A DNA stretch of 64,000 nucleotides from Occallatibacter savannae (GCF_003131205.1 NZ_QFFY01000008.1:124001-188000), one strand, 5' to 3'; shown: positions 33,104-42,066, counted from the first letter of the stretch. Made by a program: numbers and translations. Notes: a model not told the origin generated them from the sequence alone.

Positions 33104-34522
33104 TCAATCCTTCTTCTCGCGCTGCGCCCGGCGGGCCTCCACCCAGCCTTCTTTAGTCGTCTGCCTGGCCCGTCCCACCGCCAGCGCGCCCGAGGGCACA
33201 TCGCGCGTGATGCACGACCCCGCTCCGACATAGGCTCCATCTCCGATCGCTACCGGCGCCACCAGCGTCGAGTCGCTCCCCACAAACGCACCCTGCCCGA
33301 TCCGGGTCTGGTGCTTGTTCACCCCGTCATAGTTGCAGGTGATCACCCCGGCTCCGATATTCGACCCCGCGCCGATCTCCGCATCCCCCAGATACGTCAG
33401 GTGGTTCGCCTTCGCTCCCTTGCCGAGCTTGGCCTTCTTCGTTTCGACGAAGTTGCCCACGTGCGCGTCCTGCCCGATCTCGCTTCCGGGCCGCAGGTGC
33501 GCAAAAGGTCCAATCCTCGCGCCATCGGCAACCGTGCTCTCGCCCAGAACGCAGCCTTGCCGCACCAGCACGTCGTTCCCCAGCGTGCAGTTCTCAATCA
33601 CGCTGTACGACCGGATACGCCCGTCCGTGCCGATCTTCGTGTTCCCCAGCAGCTGCACAAACGGCTCGATCACCGTGTCAGCCTCAACCTTCACGTCCTT
33701 GTCGATCACGCAAGTCTCCGGCCTGAAAATCGTCACCCCTGCCGCCATCAGCCGGTTCGCGACCGCCATTCTCATCCGCGCGTCGATGGCCATCAGCTCC
33801 GCAATCGTGTTCCCGCCCTGCACCTCCTCGGGATCACCGACCTCGAGCGCCACCACCTTCTCGCCGCCTGCCTTCAGGTGAGCCGCCATATCCGTCAGAT
33901 AGAGCTCTCCATGCGGATTGTCGGTCGAGAGCCTGCCGATGTGCGCCAGCAGCGGCTTCGTCTGGAACGCGTAGATACCGGAGTTGATCTCGCCTATCTG
34001 CTGCTGATCGGGCTTGAGCGCCTTCTGCTCCACGATCGCATCCACTTCGGGCCGATCCGGTGCGTGCCGAATCACCCGGCCGTAGCCGGTAGGGTCCGCC
34101 GGCCTCGCCGTCAGAATGCTCATCGCCGCGCCCTGCGCCAGATGCATCGTCATCAGATGCTGCAGCGTCGTCGCGCTGATCAGCGGCACATCGCCCGAGA
34201 GCACGAGAATGTGGTCGTACTTCGCGATCGCTTCCCGCGCGCACTGGATCGCATGTCCCGTTCCGCGCTGCTCTTTCTGGTCGACAAACTGCACACCGGT
34301 GTCCGCCACAGCTTTGCGAACCCGATCCGCCTCATGCCCCACAACAACGTAGATGTCCGCTCCGTCAGCTAGTTCAGATGAGGTCGCAATCACGTGGCTC
34401 AGCAGCGCCTTGCCGCCCACCTCATGCAGCACCTTCGGCCTTCGCGTTCTGAGCCGCGTTCCCTTGCCGGCCGCCATGATCACTACTGCGAGTTTTGTAT
34501 CCGGCTGCTTGTCCCTGCTCAC
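33104..34522 (-). CDS. glmU: Bifunctional N-acetylglucosamine-1-phosphate uridyltransferase / glucosamine-1-phosphate acetyltransferase
   Basis: Makes UDP-GlcNAc, precursor of peptidoglycan and LPS, in the cytoplasm. 472 residues. The N-terminal uridyltransferase has IMAAGKGTRLRTRRPKVLHEV (about residues 15-35) and QRGTGHAIQ; the C-terminal left-handed beta-helix has hexapeptide repeats (IGPFAHLRPGSEIG, VGNFVETKKAKLG) and the NYDGVNKHQTRIG acetyltransferase region. Its start overlaps the upstream M16 gene's stop by four bases (TGA/ATG), so it is the last gene of an M16-M16-glmU operon. Confidence 0.96.
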   Translation of the reverse strand: MSRDKQPDTKLAVVIMAAGKGTRLRTRRPKVLHEVGGKALLSHVIATSSELADGADIYVVVGHEADRVRKAVADTGVQFVDQKEQRGTGHAIQCAREAIAKYDHILVLSGDVPLISATTLQHLMTMHLAQGAAMSILTARPADPTGYGRVIRHAPDRPEVDAIVEQKALKPDQQQIGEINSGIYAFQTKPLLAHIGRLSTDNPHGELYLTDMAAHLKAGGEKVVALEVGDPEEVQGGNTIAELMAIDARMRMAVANRLMAAGVTIFRPETCVIDKDVKVEADTVIEPFVQLLGNTKIGTDGRIRSYSVIENCTLGNDVLVRQGCVLGESTVADGARIGPFAHLRPGSEIGQDAHVGNFVETKKAKLGKGAKANHLTYLGDAEIGAGSNIGAGVITCNYDGVNKHQTRIGQGAFVGSDSTLVAPVAIGDGAYVGAGSCITRDVPSGALAVGRARQTTKEGWVEARRAQREKKD

Positions 34523-36030
34523 TGCTCTTTCTCCGCACCACCACCGCCGCCACCCGAAGTGCCCGGAATGGTGATGTCGATGTCATGCACCGGTCCCATC
34601 TTCAGCGTGTCGAGCCCCGGGTTGATCTCAGACTTGTTGCCGACCACAAGCACCGCGTACTTGTCGGGATGAATGTACTTCTTCGCAGCCGCGTTCAGAT
34701 CGGCCACCGTCACCTTCTCCAGCGCAGCCTTATAGGTCTCCAGATAATCCGGCGGATAGCCATAGAACTCGAGCCGCACGCGCTCCGCAAGCACCTTGGC
34801 TTTCGTGTCGTAGCGGAAGAGGAACGAATTCAGAATGTTGTCCTTGGCACGCTTCAGTTCGTCTTCTGTGAACGGCTGGCTGACGAGGCTGGTCATCACA
34901 TCGAAGGAGCGCTGGATAGCTTCCACGGTCTTGTCGCTGCGCGGCATCACCGTTGCGTCAAAGGTTCCCGGGTGATCCCACGCAAACGAAAGCCCGCCGC
35001 CCACTGCGTAAGCGAGTCCGTACCGCGTCCGAACCGTCTGGAAGAGCCGGCTTGAAAATCCGCCTCCAAAGACATCGTTCATCATCGCGACGCTGGGCAC
35101 ATCCGGATTGTGCCGGTCCAGTCCCACGCCCACAATCTGCACGTTGGACTGGTTCACGTCCTCCTTGTTCACGAAGTACACGCCCGGCGTTGGTCCTGCG
35201 ACTTTGTACTGATTCGGAGGATTCGGCTTCGCAGTCGGCAGCTTCTCAAACGTCGCTCGCAGCTTGGCCTCCATCGCGGCGGAGTCGAAATCGCCGCTGA
35301 CCGCAACAATGAGCTTTCCGCCGAGGCTGCGATCGTGCCACGCCTGCAGATCGGCTACCGTCACCTTCGAAATGGTCGACAGTTCCGGCTGCCGTGCGTA
35401 GGGGCTGTCCGCGCCGTAGACGAGCTTCATCGCCTCCCGGCCCGCGATCTGTCCCTCATCGTCGTTGCGCCGAACAATCCCCGTCGCATCCTGCTGCTGC
35501 GCGAGACGCAGCTTCTGCTGGTCGAACTTGGGATGAAACAGCAGATCCATCGCCAGGTCGTACACCTGGTCCTTATCGGCTTTCAGCGATTCCCACGAGA
35601 GAGCCGTCGAATCCAGGTCGCCGCCCGTTTCAATGTGAGCGGCCTTCGCCTCGAGCAGGTCGTCCATGGCATCGCCATTCAGCTTTTCCGTGCCGCTGGT
35701 GCGCCACGTCTGCCCGTAAAGATCCACCAATCCGCACTTGGCCGCATCCTCGTCGCGCGATCCGCCCGGAATCAGCACCGACCCCGACACGAACGGCAGT
35801 TCATGATCTTCCTGCAGAAACAGCACAATGCCGTTCTTCAGCGCGACACGCTTGGGCTGCTGCGGCTTGAACTGATGCAGCTGAGGGATCGGAATCTTCT
35901 CCCACGGCTTGTTCTCCTGCGCACACACCCGCGGCATCACAGACAAAGCCAGAGCCCCACCCAGAAGGACGCAGGCGAACCGCGAAAACCACTGACCACT
36001 GAACACTGACAACTGATCACTGCTTTTCAC
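34519..36030 (-). CDS. M16 family peptidase-like protein lacking the HxxEH zinc motif
   Basis: 503 residues. Signal peptide (SRFACVLLGGALALSV, cleaved near VCAQ). Two M16 homology regions are visible, but the HxxEH position reads GLVDLYGQTW, so the zinc-binding site is absent. This is typical of the inactive partner in M16B-type heterodimers. The start is GTG 36030, overlapping the stop of the upstream gene by four bases, with GGGAGG eight bases upstream. The N-terminal residues 3-14 are encoded by a run of heptameric repeats (see the 35989 entry). It acts with the upstream active subunit in the periplasm. Confidence 0.9.
   Translation of the reverse strand: MKSSDQLSVFSGQWFSRFACVLLGGALALSVMPRVCAQENKPWEKIPIPQLHQFKPQQPKRVALKNGIVLFLQEDHELPFVSGSVLIPGGSRDEDAAKCGLVDLYGQTWRTSGTEKLNGDAMDDLLEAKAAHIETGGDLDSTALSWESLKADKDQVYDLAMDLLFHPKFDQQKLRLAQQQDATGIVRRNDDEGQIAGREAMKLVYGADSPYARQPELSTISKVTVADLQAWHDRSLGGKLIVAVSGDFDSAAMEAKLRATFEKLPTAKPNPPNQYKVAGPTPGVYFVNKEDVNQSNVQIVGVGLDRHNPDVPSVAMMNDVFGGGFSSRLFQTVRTRYGLAYAVGGGLSFAWDHPGTFDATVMPRSDKTVEAIQRSFDVMTSLVSQPFTEDELKRAKDNILNSFLFRYDTKAKVLAERVRLEFYGYPPDYLETYKAALEKVTVADLNAAAKKYIHPDKYAVLVVGNKSEINPGLDTLKMGPVHDIDITIPGTSGGGGGGAEKEQ
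35989..36023. repeat. Heptameric tandem repeat inside the M16-like gene start
   Basis: Five 7-bp units (CCACTGA, CCACTGA, ACACTGA, CAACTGA, TCACTGC on the + strand) lie within the n-region of the signal peptide of the 34519-36030 gene. Because seven is not a multiple of three, gain or loss of one unit would shift the reading frame. Confidence 0.75.
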
Positions 36031-37592
36031 TTCTGTCCTCCCTCGTTCTTTGCCGGAGCTGCCTGGCCGGCCGCAGCGGACGCAGTCGCCGCAGTATCGA
36101 TCTCCGCTACCGTGCGATTCGAAGCGATAAACGTCTGGTTTGCGACACGGCGAATATCGGCCTTCGTCACCTTGTCCACGCGATCCAGCTGCCGGAACAG
36201 TTCTCGCCAGTCGCCATAGCGGGTCTGGTACTCTGCTAGCGCGTTTGCCAGGCCCTGGTTGTTCGCCAGCCCGCGCAAAAGATCGGCGCGCGCACGCGTC
36301 TTATACATCGCAAGCTCTCCGTCTGTCACATCGGTCGTCTTCAGCCGGTCGATCTCCTTATGGATCGCCGTCGCCATCTGGTCCGGAGTCTTCCCCGGCA
36401 CTGGAACCGCATAAAACGCAAACAGACCCGGATACTTGTCTCCGGGAAACGGGCTGAATCCCTCCGCATCCGCCGCAATCTGCTGATCGCGCACCAGGCT
36501 GCGATAGAGCCTTGCCACGCGCCCGTTCGACATGATGTCTTGAATCGCGTCGAACACCGCATCGTCGGGATCGCGATAGTTCGGGCGGTGATAGCCCTCA
36601 ACGTAGAAGGGCTGCGTCTGCTCACGGATTACAACCCTCTTCTCCGCGAACTGCTTCGGCTCCACCGTCGTCATCTCCAGCGGCTTCGGACCGCCCGGAA
36701 CCTTGCCGAAGTACTTCTCCAGAACCGGCATCGCCTCTGACGCCTTCACATCGCCCACGACCGACACCACGATGTTCGACCCCACGTAGTACTTCTTGTG
36801 GAACGCCATCGCTTCAGTTGCCGTGATCTGGCTCAGCTCGCTCGGCCAGCCCACTCCACTGCGGCCGTAGTTGTGCGCCACAAACGCGGTCGCCAGTAAT
36901 TGCTCGATGAGCCTTCCTTCCGGATTCGAATCCGTGCGCATATGCCGCTCTTCTTCCACAACCGAGCGTTCCTTATAGAACTCGCGCGGAACCGTATCCA
37001 CGAGGCGGCTGCTCTCGAGCCACGCCCACAACTCCAGGCGGTTCTCCGGCATCGACCAGAAGTACGTGGTCTCATCCAGACCCGTCTGCGCATTCAGCCC
37101 ATGTGCGCCATTGCGTTCCGCTACCTCAGTGAACTGGTTGGGCACGACGAACTTCAGCGCTGCCTTCTGCGCGTCGTCGAAAGACTTCTTCAGTTCCGCG
37201 ACTTTCTGCGCGTTGGCGCCCGCCGGATTCCGCAGCTCCGCTTCGAGAGCATTGTTCGCAGCTTCAACCTTGTCCAGGGCGACTTTTTCGGCGGCATAGT
37301 CCGTTGTTCCGATCTGGCTCGTCCCTTTGAACGCCAGGTGCTCGAACATATGCGCCAGACCGCTCTCGCCCGACGGGTCATCCACGTCGCCCGCATCGAT
37401 AAAGGTCGAGTAGCTGAACACCGGCGCTTCCGGTCGCTCGCAGATCAGGATGGTGAGGCCGTTGGGCAGAACCTTCGTGGTGATGCGCTGCTCAAAGCTC
37501 TTCATGTCCTGCGAATACCCCGCGCAGGAGAAAAACGCGGCCGCAAAGATCGCTGCCATCGCAGGCAGCCTCCCCGGCAAGTTTCTCTGCAT
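36027..37592 (-). CDS. M16 family zinc metallopeptidase (active subunit)
   Basis: About 521 residues. The first ATG after the GGAGGA site is at 37595; I took 37592 for spacing. Signal peptide (AAIFAAAFFSCAGYSQ), then the M16 N-terminal domain with the inverted zinc motif HMFEH (in GLAHMFEHLAFKGT) and the downstream Glu (ERSVVEEERHM). The C-terminal M16 domain follows. The tail is Ala/Gly-rich. It forms a heterodimer with the inactive partner encoded next, probably degrading periplasmic peptides. It is first in the operon with 34519-36030 and glmU. Confidence 0.93.
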   Translation of the reverse strand: MQRNLPGRLPAMAAIFAAAFFSCAGYSQDMKSFEQRITTKVLPNGLTILICERPEAPVFSYSTFIDAGDVDDPSGESGLAHMFEHLAFKGTSQIGTTDYAAEKVALDKVEAANNALEAELRNPAGANAQKVAELKKSFDDAQKAALKFVVPNQFTEVAERNGAHGLNAQTGLDETTYFWSMPENRLELWAWLESSRLVDTVPREFYKERSVVEEERHMRTDSNPEGRLIEQLLATAFVAHNYGRSGVGWPSELSQITATEAMAFHKKYYVGSNIVVSVVGDVKASEAMPVLEKYFGKVPGGPKPLEMTTVEPKQFAEKRVVIREQTQPFYVEGYHRPNYRDPDDAVFDAIQDIMSNGRVARLYRSLVRDQQIAADAEGFSPFPGDKYPGLFAFYAVPVPGKTPDQMATAIHKEIDRLKTTDVTDGELAMYKTRARADLLRGLANNQGLANALAEYQTRYGDWRELFRQLDRVDKVTKADIRRVANQTFIASNRTVAEIDTAATASAAAGQAAPAKNEGGQK

Positions 37593-37701
37593 CATTGCTC
37601 CTCCGGGCACGAACAGGTCCCGCTCGTCCCTGCTTCAAAGCTATTTGCTGGCCTTGGGGGCGTCAAACCCGCTGTGACGGAATCGCACATTCCTGTGCCC
37701 C

Positions 37702-37764
37702 GTCACGCCGAAGCCTCTGGCGCAGCCGGACTTGTCACGCCGAAGCCTCTGGCGAAGGCGGATG
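37702..37764. repeat. Dispersed palindromic repeat, two tandem copies
   Basis: Two adjacent copies of the GTCACGCCGAAGCCTCTGGCG element (37702-37729 and 37734-37764) between the divergent M16 operon and the amidohydrolase gene. Confidence 0.65.
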
Positions 37765-37835
37765 AGCGTGAATCCCATCCCTCACGGAACCCCTGAACTC
37801 CCTTTGCGTATCATTCCTGAACAGGTAAGCCAAGC

Positions 37836-39113
37836 ATGCGTCGCTGGACATTCCGCGTTCTATCTCTCCTCGTCATCCTCATCGCAATCGCCTTCGCCGC
37901 AATCTGGACCATCCAGATCCACCCGCGCCACGGCTCCCACCCGCCGCTCAAGCTCGCCAAAGGCACGCTCGCCATCGAGCACGCCCGCATCTACGTCTCC
38001 CCCAATGACCCGCCCATCGACGACGGAACCGTTCTGGTTCGCGACGGCCTCATCGCCGCTGTCGGCACGTCCGTCCAGATTCCATCAGACGCAGTCCGCA
38101 TTCCCTGCGATCACTGCATCGTCACCGCCGGCTTCTGGAACGGTCATGTCCACCTCACCGAGCCCAAGTGGTCCATGGCCAACTGGAAATCGGCGGCCAC
38201 GCTCAACCCGCAGCTCGCCGACATGTTCCTGAGCCGAGGCTTCACCACGGTCATCGACCTCGGCTCAAATCCCGCCGACACCTTCTCCACCCGACGCCGC
38301 ATCGAGAAGGGCGAACTCACCGGTCCTTATATCTACAGTGCGGGAACCGGCCTCTACCCGCCGCACGGCATCCCGTTCTACCTCAAAGAAACCCTCCCGC
38401 GCTGGATCCTGGCCCTGATGCCGCAGCCGGAGACTCCCGACGAAGCGACAAACATCGTGCGCCGCAACCTCGGCTCGGGCGCCGACGTCACCAAGCTCTT
38501 CACCGGCTCATGGGTCGAGCGAGGCCATGTTCTCCCCATGCCGGTCGAGATCGCCCGCGCAGCCGTCACCGAATCGCACCTGAACGGCAAGCTCGTCTTC
38601 GCGCACCCCTCGAACCTGGCCGGAACAAAGGTCGCCATTGACAGCGGTGTCGACATCCTCGCCCACGCGGCAGACGACACCCGCGGCGTCGACGCTCAAC
38701 TGCTCCAATCGGCCATCAGCAAAAACATGGCCATGATCCCCACGCTCAAGATGTTCACCACCACCGTCACGAGCGACCCGCATTACATGGACCCCATGCG
38801 CGCTGAGGTCGGCCAATTTCATCAACTTGGCGGCACCCTCATCTTCGGAACCGACGTGGGCTACATGAACGACTACTCGACGGAAACCGAATTCGTCGAA
38901 CTCGGCAAAAGCAATCTCGACTTCAAAACCGTCCTCGCCATGCTCACCGTTAATCCCGCATCGCGCATGGGCGTCTCTGACGCGAAGGGCACCGTGACTC
39001 CCGGCAAACTCGCCGACCTCACCATCCTCTCCGCCGACCCCGCCACCGACCTCACCAACTTCTCGCGTGTCCAGTCCGTCATCCGCTCCGGCCAGCTCAT
39101 CTGGCATCGATAA
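37836..39113 (+). CDS. Membrane-anchored amidohydrolase family protein
   Basis: 425 residues. N-terminal TM/signal anchor (about 7-27, VLSLLVILIAIAFAAIWTI), then an amidohydrolase-fold metal-dependent hydrolase. The metal motif HVH (GFWNGHVHLTEPK, about 105), Lys in ADVTKLFTGSW, His in VFAHPSN and His in ILAHAADD, and Asp in LIFGTDVGYM are seen. The C-terminal beta sub-domain ends VIRSGQLIWHR. Imidazolonepropionase-like and prolidase-like members look like this. The natural substrate is unknown. It is divergent from the M16 operon and stands alone upstream of hslV. Confidence 0.88.
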   Translation: MRRWTFRVLSLLVILIAIAFAAIWTIQIHPRHGSHPPLKLAKGTLAIEHARIYVSPNDPPIDDGTVLVRDGLIAAVGTSVQIPSDAVRIPCDHCIVTAGFWNGHVHLTEPKWSMANWKSAATLNPQLADMFLSRGFTTVIDLGSNPADTFSTRRRIEKGELTGPYIYSAGTGLYPPHGIPFYLKETLPRWILALMPQPETPDEATNIVRRNLGSGADVTKLFTGSWVERGHVLPMPVEIARAAVTESHLNGKLVFAHPSNLAGTKVAIDSGVDILAHAADDTRGVDAQLLQSAISKNMAMIPTLKMFTTTVTSDPHYMDPMRAEVGQFHQLGGTLIFGTDVGYMNDYSTETEFVELGKSNLDFKTVLAMLTVNPASRMGVSDAKGTVTPGKLADLTILSADPATDLTNFSRVQSVIRSGQLIWHR

Positions 39114-39137
39114 CCTCACGCCTGCTGTGCCCCCTTC

Positions 39138-39170
39138 ATCACGCCGAAGCCTCCGGCGAAGGGGGTTGAG
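39138..39170. repeat. Dispersed palindromic repeat, copy 4
   Basis: Another copy of the ATCACGCCGAAGCCTCCGGCG element, between the amidohydrolase stop and hslV. A TATACT -10-like box for hslV follows at about 39199. Confidence 0.6.
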
Positions 39171-39268
39171 CGGGATCGTCGGAGCCTCTGCCCCATGCCC
39201 TATACTTAACCAGTACGTTCCTCAAGGCTTCCGGCTTGCCGGAAGTCTTGTTTTCTGAGGGTTTGGCT

Positions 39269-39841
39269 TTGAGTACGAGCAAGCATTCCGCATCCGCCGA
39301 CCGCCGCCGCATCCGCTCCACAACCGTAATCTGCGTGCGCCGCAACGGCCTCGTCGTCATGGCCGCCGACGGTCAGGTCACTATGCAGGACCACGTTCTC
39401 AAGCACTCGGCCAAAAAAATCCGCCGCCTCTATCAGGAGAAGATCCTCGCCGGCTTCGCCGGATCAACTGCCGACGCTTTCAACCTCTTCACGCGCTTCG
39501 AAGCCAAGCTCGAGCAATACGCCGGCAACCTCAACCGCGCCGCCGTCGAACTCGCGAAAGACTGGCGCACCGACAAGATGCTGCGCAATCTCGAGGCCCT
39601 GCTCGTGGTCGCCGACAAAGGCCAGACCTTCCTGATCTCCGGCTCCGGCGACGTCATCGACCCCGACGAGTCCATCGCCGCCATCGGCTCCGGCGGAAGC
39701 TACGCCACCGCCGCCGCCCGCGCTCTCATGGAAAACACGGAGCTCGGCGCGCGCGAGATCGCCGAAAGGGCAATGAAGATCGCCGCCGACATCTGCATCT
39801 ACACCAACGATCGCATCACGTACGAAGAACTGAAGGGCTAA
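39269..39841 (+). CDS. hslV: ATP-dependent protease proteolytic subunit HslV
   Basis: Threonine protease, forms the two-ring core of HslUV. 190 residues. The conserved start of the mature enzyme is TTVICVRRNGLVVMAADGQ, with the catalytic Thr at about residue 18, preceded by a 17-residue basic extension from the TTG start at 39269 (GAGGG site eight bases before). Family members usually have only Met before the Thr, so a propeptide or a later start is possible, though no closer start codon exists in frame. LIVSGSGDVI-type and GSGGSYATAAARAL blocks are conserved. hslU follows after 8 bp. Confidence 0.94.
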   Translation: MSTSKHSASADRRRIRSTTVICVRRNGLVVMAADGQVTMQDHVLKHSAKKIRRLYQEKILAGFAGSTADAFNLFTRFEAKLEQYAGNLNRAAVELAKDWRTDKMLRNLEALLVVADKGQTFLISGSGDVIDPDESIAAIGSGGSYATAAARALMENTELGAREIAERAMKIAADICIYTNDRITYEELKG

Positions 39842-39849
39842 CTCCTGTC

Positions 39850-41352
39850 ATGGCCATCTATCTTCCCGCATCCGCCGAAGAACAGGATCTCTCGCTCGAC
39901 GAGTTGACTCCCCGCGAGATTGTCGCCGAGCTCGACAAGCACGTCGTCGGCCAGCGTCCCGCCAAGCGTGCCGTCGCCATCGCCCTGCGCAACCGCCAGC
40001 GCCGCCAGAAACTCCCGCCCGACATCGCCGACGACATCATGCCGAAGAACATCATCATGATCGGCCCCACCGGTGTCGGCAAAACAGAGATTGCGCGCAG
40101 GCTCGCCAAGCTCACCAACTCGCCCTTCCTCAAAGTCGAAGCTTCCAAGTTCACTGAAGTCGGCTACGTGGGCCGCGACGTCGAATCCATCATCCGCGAC
40201 CTCGTCGAGATCTCCATCGACATGGTCCGCGAAGAGCGCCTCGAAGAGGTCGAAGACAAGGCCGAGATGAACGCCGAAGAACGTCTTCTCGATCTGCTCC
40301 TTCCTCCGCCTCCGCAGACGCCCGGCAACCCCGACAATCAGCTCTCGCTGCCCGGCTCCGACGGCTATCAACGTTCGCGCGAGAAATTGCGCCAGCAGTT
40401 CCGCGAAGGCAAACTCGACGACCGCACCGTAGAGCTCGACGTCCGCGAACGCAACACCCCCCAGTTCGGCATCATCTCCAACCAGAACCTCGAAGACATG
40501 GAGATGAACCTCAAGGACATGCTGCCCAACATCTTTGGCGGCAGCTCCAAGAAGCGCAAAATGAAGGTGGGCGATGCCTTCGACTACCTTGTCCAGGAAG
40601 AAGAAGGCCGCCTCATCGACATGGAATCCGTGAACCGCGCAGCCGTCGAGCGCGTCGAATCCAGCGGCATCGTCTTTCTCGACGAAATCGACAAGATCGC
40701 CGGCCGCGAAGGCGGGCACGGCCCCGACGTCTCGCGCGAAGGCGTGCAGCGCGACATCCTCCCCATCGTCGAAGGCACCACGGTCAACACGCGCTACGGC
40801 ATGGTCCGCACAGACCACATCCTCTTCATCGCCGCCGGCGCATTCCACGTCTCCAAGCCGAGCGACCTCATCCCTGAACTCCAGGGCCGCTTCCCGATCC
40901 GCGTGGAACTGAAGTCCCTCACCGTCGACGACTTCCTGCGCATCCTCACCGAACCCAAATCATCGCTGACCAAGCAGTATTCAGCGCTTCTCGAAACAGA
41001 AGGCGTCCGCCTCGAATTTCAGAACGAAGCTCTGCGTGAGATGGCCGAGTTCGCGTTCCGCGTCAACGAGACTACCGAGAACATCGGCGCGCGCCGCCTC
41101 CACACCATCATGGAGCGCGTACTCGAAGATGTCAGCTTCCTCGCTCCCGACATTGCGCGCCAGTCCGGCGATGCCGCCAAGGCCGCCGAACTCACAAAAG
41201 ACGGCGCCAACGAGGCCAGCGCTCCTCTGCCCTATGCCGAGCGCATGACAGCTTCAGGGCCGGAAAAAGTCTTCACCATCACGCCGGATTACGTGAAGCA
41301 GATGGTCGCCACCATCGTCCGCGACAACGACCTCAGCCGCTACATTCTCTAG
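39850..41352 (+). CDS. hslU: ATP-dependent protease ATPase subunit HslU
   Basis: AAA+ unfoldase partner of HslV. 500 residues, longer than the usual about 445. Walker A GPTGVGKTE (about 74-82) and Walker B IVFLDEIDKIA (about 273-283) are present. The I-domain lies between them (about 110-250) and is enlarged, containing a Pro/Gln-rich stretch (LLPPPPQTPGNPDNQL) that probably explains the extra length. The C-terminal end DNDLSRYIL matches the HslV-docking tail. It is 8 bp downstream of hslV, one operon. Confidence 0.96.
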   Translation: MAIYLPASAEEQDLSLDELTPREIVAELDKHVVGQRPAKRAVAIALRNRQRRQKLPPDIADDIMPKNIIMIGPTGVGKTEIARRLAKLTNSPFLKVEASKFTEVGYVGRDVESIIRDLVEISIDMVREERLEEVEDKAEMNAEERLLDLLLPPPPQTPGNPDNQLSLPGSDGYQRSREKLRQQFREGKLDDRTVELDVRERNTPQFGIISNQNLEDMEMNLKDMLPNIFGGSSKKRKMKVGDAFDYLVQEEEGRLIDMESVNRAAVERVESSGIVFLDEIDKIAGREGGHGPDVSREGVQRDILPIVEGTTVNTRYGMVRTDHILFIAAGAFHVSKPSDLIPELQGRFPIRVELKSLTVDDFLRILTEPKSSLTKQYSALLETEGVRLEFQNEALREMAEFAFRVNETTENIGARRLHTIMERVLEDVSFLAPDIARQSGDAAKAAELTKDGANEASAPLPYAERMTASGPEKVFTITPDYVKQMVATIVRDNDLSRYIL

Positions 41353-41612
41353 CGCCCTTTACCTAGCAGCCGGTCTTCAGGCTGCGGAGTTTCTCCCCCT
41401 TTGCGGTTGAGGATGCGACGAAATGCTTTGCGATCTGCTCGGTTGCGACGTTCGAGGAAGAATTCTTCCGTTTGCATTGCGGCAACCTTCTCTGCCGCAG
41501 CCACAACCAGAAACTGGTTCAAACTGGAGCCGTCCCGTTCGCTGATCTTCTCGAGTGCGGCCTTAAGTGAAACAGGCAGCCGTAAGGGGAATGTAGCTAC
41601 TCTGGTAGTCAT
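41349..41612 (-). CDS. RHH-type antitoxin
   Basis: 87 residues. An N-terminal ribbon-helix-helix motif (VATFPLRLPVSLKAALEKIS, then SSLNQFLVVAAAEKVA) that binds DNA, followed by a basic, low-conservation tail (ERRNRADRKAFRRIL). Its start overlaps the stop of the PIN-domain gene by four bases, a typical toxin-antitoxin link. It is convergent with hslU, overlapping its end by four bases. It probably binds the inverted repeat at 42040-42066 with the toxin to repress the pair. Confidence 0.85.
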   Translation of the reverse strand: MTTRVATFPLRLPVSLKAALEKISERDGSSLNQFLVVAAAEKVAAMQTEEFFLERRNRADRKAFRRILNRKGGETPQPEDRLLGKGR

Positions 41613-42031
41613 GCTCTCAACCTCCTAAGCGCCTCTCCTGGGCGCAATACTTCGATTCCAAACATCGGCTTGGCCGGCCCAAAGTCTCTCTCATTGAAAG
41701 TGACAATTGCTTCTGCCTGTCCGTTCACCGCTGTCTCTAGCACCAACTCGTCTCCCGGATCTCGAAGCTGAGGACGCCATCGGAAGAAAGAAATAACGGG
41801 CTCCGCAAGGCTGATTAGACCATCAATGAAGGTGTCCGTGTCTTCTTTGCTTAGTCCCGCCGCTAACCGGTGCTCAGCCAGCATGCAGATCGCCTCATAC
41901 TCAAGCGCAAGTGCCACGCTCAAGACGAGAGTCGCATCGCCGGCATCCAGGCACCGCAGCAATTCTGCAGATGCACCTTTGGGGCTGCGCATCGCCGCTA
42001 CGACCACGTCTGTATCTAGGACTAGTCTCAC
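41609..42031 (-). CDS. PIN-domain toxin (putative endoribonuclease)
   Basis: About 140 residues from GTG 42031; a GTG at 42049 would add six residues but lies inside the probable operator. PIN fold: VLDTDVVVAAM (first acidic pair, about 6), SVALALEYE (second acid), DELVLETAV and VTFNERDF (third and fourth acids). It cleaves RNA, often tRNA or rRNA, unless bound by the antitoxin. Here the toxin precedes the antitoxin, a less usual order. Confidence 0.87.
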   Translation of the reverse strand: MRLVLDTDVVVAAMRSPKGASAELLRCLDAGDATLVLSVALALEYEAICMLAEHRLAAGLSKEDTDTFIDGLISLAEPVISFFRWRPQLRDPGDELVLETAVNGQAEAIVTFNERDFGPAKPMFGIEVLRPGEALRRLRA

Positions 42032-42039
42032 GCCCAGTG

Positions 42040-42066
42040 ATGATATCACATCATATGCGATATCAT
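42040..42066. promoter_or_regulatory. Inverted repeat upstream of the TA pair, probable operator
   Basis: ATGATATC (42040-42047) and GATATCAT (42059-42066) form a perfect eight-base inverted repeat with an 11-bp spacer. The position, at the start of the toxin gene, fits autoregulation by the RHH antitoxin. Confidence 0.6.
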
